Shown: piece after piece, positions 58,961 through 64,000 of the stretch
Numbering within the stretch: position 1 is the first letter of the stretch
How the letters are laid out: the number at the start of each line of letters is the position of its first letter
Source: Humulus lupulus
Lineage: Eukaryota; Streptophyta; Magnoliopsida; Rosales; Cannabaceae
Length of the DNA stretch: 64,000 nucleotides
Assembly (NCBI RefSeq): GCF_963169125.1
Contig: NC_084798.1
Span: forward strand, 171,521,980-171,585,979
Direction: 5' to 3'
Notes under the pieces: generated by a model
Told to the model about the DNA's origin: nothing
Databases searched by the model: none
What the model saw: the letters and a program-made list of their open reading frames with translations, nothing else
Program-made: the position numbers and the translations under genes

Positions 58961-61323
58961 TGTAACGACCCAAATTCACTATTAAGGCATAAGGGCCTTG
59001 GTTAGTGTGCCGGGAGGTCATAACTGGATTATATGTGAATTAAATGATTAAAAGCATGTTATATGATTATTTGAATATCTATGATACATGACTATGTGTA
59101 TTAGTATGCTTGTAGGCCCTGATTAGGTTAGAAGGGCATATTCGTAATTTTAGCCCGTTGAGGGCATACATGTAAATAATTGTGATAAATTTTTGAGACC
59201 ACATTAGTATGTGGATATATTTGTAATCTGTGACTCGAGGCGATCCTAGTGAGCGGTTCAGCAGAAAAGTCACGGTGGGGATTTATACCCGGCTCGGGGC
59301 GAGCCTGAGGGTATTTATGGGAATCTAGAGAATATATTGGAGTCTATTTTGATATCGAGGAATATAATTGGTGATTAGTTAGGTTTCGGGAAGTAAGCGG
59401 TAAATATTAGAGGCATTCAAGAAATTAGCAAGAATTGGGTGTAATGACTAAAATGCCCTTAAGATGTGTAAAAGCTTCGTTATAAGTGAGAGGGCAATAT
59501 GGTCTTTTGGTGTTTAGAATCAGATAAGTGTTGTTTTGGCTTTATTGCCTTAGTGGATTATGTAGAAAATTGTAGAAGTCTGAAGAAAGGAATGAAAAGA
59601 AAGAAGGAAGAAGGAGATATAACTTTTCTCTTCCATGGTTTGGGGTTCCCTCTTCAATTCTTGAGGTCTCTTGGAGCTAAAACTCAGAGAGAGTTTGGGT
59701 AGGAGCTTGAGGTTAGGATCCCTTATTTGGTTTGAAGAGTTAGCAAGAGTTGTTCATCATTAGAGGTAAGGTTTTGAGGTTAATATTCAGTTCCTGGTTT
59801 GGTATTGAATTGATTTTTCTAAGCAGAGTTTTTGTGGGAATTCTAGGGAATTAAACCTAAGGGTTTGAGGAGGTGAAGGCTAAGCAAGAGTGGAAGACAA
59901 CCTACGCTGAGCTCATCCATCAAAGGTAAGAAACTTTAGCTTTAGGCTTTGTGATTTCTGTTGTTTTGCTGAGTTTTGAGCTCTAGGTTCAGCCATGGTG
60001 GATTTTGAGTTTTGGGGTACATGTGATTGAATTTCTTGTGGTTAGGTTGTTTGGGATGAGTTGATGATGTTGGGAGGCTTGTTTCAAAGTTTGGTTGAGT
60101 TTTAAAAAGGTTTGGCTTGAGGAAATTCGAAGAGGAGAAAACTGGGTAGTGCATGGCTGTGACTAGCGTTGTAGTGCTACAGCGCTAGGCTTGGGCGTTT
60201 GGGGCCTGAAGGCTCTATTTGTAGCGCTATAGCACCCACTTTAGGGCGCTGTAGCGCTATCCTTTTCCCAGAAAGGGGTTTTTGGGTTATTTTTTAGGTT
60301 TTTTGCCCAGGGTCTTGGGGTTTCAATCCACCACACTGTTTGGTAGAATTAGGGCTTCCCGAGGGCTCGGGATTGGTCCCGAGGCTAGGTTTTGGAATTG
60401 AGGTTTGGAGTTGGTTCTATCTTGTGACCGTGACTAGGTGTACACTAGGGCTCGGACGGGATCGTGCTTGAGTATCGAATTGAACAAAGCTATCGAAATC
60501 TAAAGGTAAGAAAACTGCACTCGATTATGTGTTTGAGGTGGGACTAAGAGCTCCCTATATTTGTATGATGTCATAGATGGTATTATGCCATGGGACATGT
60601 GTTAAACGGCCTAAGGGTGCCGTAAATAATACTTGCGCACAGGGTGCGGCTCGGCCACTGGTAGCTGAGAACAGCTTAATATTCACTGAGCTCGGTTTAA
60701 GCAGGCTGGAGTCAGTGGGATAAATAGAGGGTGCGGCCTAAGGGCGTTAACCCTAATTATCATATGTGAATTAATTATTGATATGAAATGATGTAGTTGG
60801 TATGCAGAATACTTGAATAACATGAATGTTTGGACTATTGAGTACATGTGTATACTGTATGAGTTATCTGGTTGTTTGCTTAATGATTATGCTCTGTTAC
60901 TGTGTTTTCTTCCTGGGCCTTGGCTCACGGGTGCTACGTGGTGCAGGTAAAGGCAAAGGCAAGTTGGACCAGTCCTGAGATGGAGAGCGTCAGGGCTGAA
61001 TGTACATAATCAGCTAATCAACCGCCACGACTAAAGAGTGGAACATGAAGAGAAATGCCTAATTGTCTGTTTTGCCTTAGAGTGGATAGTGATTGTATTT
61101 TAATCCTAAAATTTTGTAAACTGTCTTATAACTTTACTACTTCTGGGATCCCTTGTAAAAGAAAATGTTTGAATATAAGAAATGTAACTTTTGAGACCAA
61201 AATATTTTAACCCTAGTTCAACTGTAGTTTTAGTAACACATTTCCAATTAAATGACTTGATTATCAAGTCTTGCACCTTTATAAACATACAGTGTAATGG
61301 TCTTGGCTATCCAGGGCGTTACA
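58961..61323 (+). repeat. LTR I, 5' LTR of element J
   Basis: A 2,363-bp LTR (TGTAACGACCC ... CCAGGGCGTTACA). It contains donor-like AG-GTAAG sites at 59766, 59936 and 60506, GCAG-GTAAA at 60947, the conserved block (60911-60990) and an eroded AGCGCT cluster (60164-60261). Confidence 0.9.
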
Positions 61324-61326
61324 ACT

Positions 61327-61338
61327 TGGTATCAGAGC
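61327..61338 (+). other. Primer-binding site of element J
   Basis: TGGTATCAGAGC three bases after the LTR. Confidence 0.92.
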
Positions 61339-61722
61339 ATCCTAGGTTTAAGGGTTCCTGAAGACTGGATCGACATGTACATTCGTTGCGAAAGACAAGC
61401 TCGACTCAGGGTTTGGTAATTGTGTATACATGATTATATGCTTAAATGAATAGAATGGAATATGATTGTTGATATCTGCTTGATTAATAGGGAGCATGAG
61501 ATACTGATAGGGCCGGGCCCTTGACTATTGCATGATGATATTGAGGCGTGCTTATTAGCATTGCTATGCATGTGAATGAAAATATTTGGATAATTGGATG
61601 AATTGTTATACTTTGATTGTTTGTGAATGTTTGGGGTTCTAATGGTGGATCATGGAAGGATTATTACCCTGTCATCATAGTCTGACTGCCGAGTCGTTGA
61701 TTGCAGAATGACTTGGATAAAT
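61339..61722 (+). other. Element J leader
   Basis: About 380 bp, no gene. One palindrome of the element B type (GTGCTTATTAGCATTGC) lies at about 61557, against nine in B. Confidence 0.65.
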
Positions 61723-62828
61723 ATACATCCAAGAAAATCTACACGACTAGCCGGCACCAGGTTTGAGACTAGAGATGATGACCAGGGTTAGACCCCTCCG
61801 CCAGTTCCTGAGAACTAGCAGCAACTTATGGCAGACATGGAGGCTCGGCTACAGAGGCAGGATGAAAATATTCGAATTATGCGACAGCAGGGTCCATCAG
61901 GGAGTGCTGCCCCTATTGTGCCACCTGTAGTGGTACCAGTTTTATAGCCAGTAGAGGTTGGGAACAGATGGGAGCCCTTGTACGAGCGGTTCAGAAAGCA
62001 ACAACCCCCGATCTTTGAGGGAGGACCTGATCCATTGAAGCCTGAATAGTGGATGACTATGATTACTACTATCCTGGATTTCATGAGGGTAAAGGGACAT
62101 GACAGAGTGGCCTGTGCCACATTTACGCTGAGAGAGGATGCCGTATTTGGTGGGAAGTGGCATCACAGACCAGAGATGTTACTGCTTTGACTTGGGAAGG
62201 ATTCAAGGACCTGTTCAGTCAGAAGTACTACAATGTTGCCATCAGGGCAGCGAAGGTAAATGAATTCATGGGGCTGGTTCAAGGGAGCATGACAGTTATA
62301 GAATATGCCCTAAAGTTTGACAAACTTTTGAAGTTCGCACCCGACCTTGTGCCTACTGATGCAGCTAGGCAGGACAGATTTTTTAGTGGGCTTAATGCTA
62401 TGATAGCCCGAGATGTGAGGATTACAACAGTTCCTAGAGGGATGACTTATGCCTAGGCTGTAGAGAAGGCTCTTACCGTTGAGGAAGCAGAAAATAAGAT
62501 ATGGAGGGATAGTATAGCAAGACGGGAGGGTCGCAAGGCGGTGCCTCCATATTCTGGTTCTGGTATGGGCGGAGGCCCCGGTGATCTAAAGAGAAAGACC
62601 ATTGATGCTTCGACAGCTCCTGGTCCTGATAGGAGAGGTCGGGGAACTCAGGGTGGCCATTAGGGAAGCGGTGATTCATGGAGGACCTATCCTGAGTGCA
62701 CGAGGTGCAGAAGACGCCATCCGGGTGAGTGTCAGGCTAAGGCCTTTTATGTGTGCGGGGTGGTGGGACACCTCAAGAAAGACTGCCCGATAGTGAAGAA
62801 GGGAAATGCGGGGAAGGTGGACAGCTTG
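61723..62828 (+). pseudogene. gag: Element J gag
   Basis: The N-terminal PRKSTRLAG motif follows ATA where ATG is expected (61723), so the start is lost. Then MADMEARLQRQ, WEPLYERFRKQQ and a stop at 62047 before WMTMITTILDF. A frameshift near 62140 precedes the second capsid part (62157-62456: FKDLFSQKYYNVAI). The nucleocapsid linker is R/G-rich. The zinc knuckle (62743-62789) reads FYVCGVVGHLKKDC, with the first cysteine changed to Tyr. Confidence 0.82.
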
Positions 62829-64000
62829 ACTCCAGTTTAATTTTCACCCTAACGCAGGCAGAGGCCGAGGCTAGTCCCTCGGTAGTAATAGGTCAGCTTT
62901 CTAGCATTGGCTCTCCTTGTACTGTATTGATAGACTCTGGTGCTACACATTCGTTTGTTTCTAGTAAGGTGATTGATAGACTATGTAGACCTAGTGAATA
63001 TTGTACTTCAGGGTTTAGGACTATTTTTCCTACAGGGGAACTGGTAGTTTATAGGAGGAGGATTAGAGCACTGCAGTGATAATTAATGGAAGAGAGTTGT
63101 CAGTAGAATTTATTGAGTTGAGTATGGAGGACTTGATATGATTTTAGGTATGGATAGGCTGGTTAGATATGGAGCTACTATTGACTACAGGAAGAAGATG
63201 GTGACCTTTGAGCCAGAGGGCAAGGATCCCTTTGTCTTTGTGGGAGCGGTGCATGGACCCTGCATACCCAGAATTTCAGCATTGAGAGCTAAGGACCTAT
63301 TACAGGGAAGGTGTATAGGTTTTCTGGCTAGTGTGGTGGATACCACCATGGTTTCTCCAATAGGATCGGAGGAGACCAGATTAGTTTGTGAGTTCTTGGA
63401 TGTGTTTCCTGAGGACTTACCTGGGTTACCACCGCGTAGGGAGATTCAGTTTGTCATTGAGTTGGTGCCAGGGACAGAACCAGTGTCAAGGGCACCGCAT
63501 AGGATGGCACCGACAGAACTGAAAGAATTGAAGATACAATTGCAGGAGCTTCTGGATTCGGGGTTCATCAGGCCTAGTTACTCGCCATGGGGTGCTCTAG
63601 TTTTGTTTGTGAAGAAGAAGGACTGGACTTTGAGAATGTGTATAGACTACAGAGAATTGAACAAGTTAACTATCAAGAATAAGTACCCCCTACTAAGGAT
63701 TGACGATTCGTTCAATCAGCTGTAGGTTAAGACGGTATTCTTGAAGATTGATCTTTGATCTTGTTATCACCAGCTAAGGATCAAGAATGAGGACATATCG
63801 AAGACGGCCTTCCGAACGAGGTACAGGCACTATGAGTTTTTGGTCATGTCATTTGGTTTGACCAATGCCCCAACAACCTTTATGGACCTAATGAACATAG
63901 TGTTCAAGGACTTTCTAGATCAGTTTGTTATTGTCTTCATCGACGACATCTTAGTGTACTCAAGTTCAAAGGCAAAGCACGAGTCTCATCTTCGACAGGT
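62829..64000 (+). pseudogene. pol: Element J protease and reverse transcriptase (partial at edge)
   Basis: Protease: FTLTQAEAEAS, IDSGATHSF intact (62930-62960), [12 protein letters not shown] after a small frameshift near 63079-63138. Reverse transcriptase: [16 protein letters not shown], then TAG 63724 and TGA 63756 (DL-stop-SCYHQL, where D has DLRSGYHQL), then FIDDILVYS near 63937-63963 with both catalytic Asp residues. It continues past the window end. Confidence 0.88.

Larger units (their letters stand above)
58961..64000 (+). mobile_element. Element J, Tekay-type Ty3/gypsy (runs off right edge)
   Basis: 5' LTR I, primer-binding site, leader, gag, protease and reverse transcriptase to the window end. 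It is inserted in the 3' LTR of copia H, so J is younger than H. The left duplicated 5-mer should be GCTTC (58956-58960); the right flank is outside. Confidence 0.9.

Overview
This window is plant nuclear DNA made almost entirely of nested, decayed LTR retrotransposons. No host protein gene, rRNA or tRNA gene is supported. Evidence for a plant: Ty3/gypsy chromovirus (Tekay-like), Ty3 Tat-type and Ty1/copia coding remnants; primer-binding sites of the plant initiator-tRNA-Met type (TGGTATCAGAGC); long TG...CA LTRs; a Mutator-like foldback element; and nonsense mutations typical of cytosine deamination in heavily methylated DNA. The long LTRs and dense nesting suggest a repeat-rich dicot pericentromeric or intergenic block. 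The species cannot be named from the sequence.

Layout. (1) 1-2431: minus-strand Tat-type Ty3 element with gag and 5' LTR, running off the left edge. (2) 2432-5480: AT-rich spacer with a probable solo LTR (3672-4417) and a 620-bp Mutator-like element with ~175-bp inverted repeats and a 9-bp target duplication (4810-5429). (3) 5480-7330: plus-strand decayed Tat-type gag. (4) Copia element K, minus strand, split in two (7356-10046 and 22029-23316) by a block of Tekay-type material: LTR1 (10047-12346), element B (12374-19710 with LTR2) and LTR3 (19713-22028). (5) Element D, plus strand, 23317-30655; its 5' LTR carries a ~2-kb trinucleotide array. (6) Element C, minus-strand chromovirus, 30656-38317, the best-preserved gag-pol here. 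(7) Element F, minus strand, 38318-39260 plus 47127-48027, split by the complete insertion E (plus strand, 39261-47126; 5-bp duplication GCTTC/ACTTC). (8) LTR G, 48028-50563. (9) Copia element H, plus strand, 50564-58960. (10) Element J, plus-strand Tekay-type, 58961 to beyond the right edge, inserted in H's 3' LTR.

How the parts work together. D, E and F are one Ty3 family. It has a candidate 67-nt leader intron (visible in D and E) and an extra ~155-codon reading frame (called ORF0 here) between the primer-binding site and gag, kept in all three copies. I do not recognise ORF0. A ~45-nt leader motif is shared by D, E, F and, unexpectedly, by the unrelated copia element H. B has an array of palindromes in the same leader interval. 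All long gypsy LTRs share a short block around a consensus splice donor. These leader and LTR features are the best candidates for something undescribed. All coding regions carry stops or frameshifts, so nothing here is expected to be autonomous.
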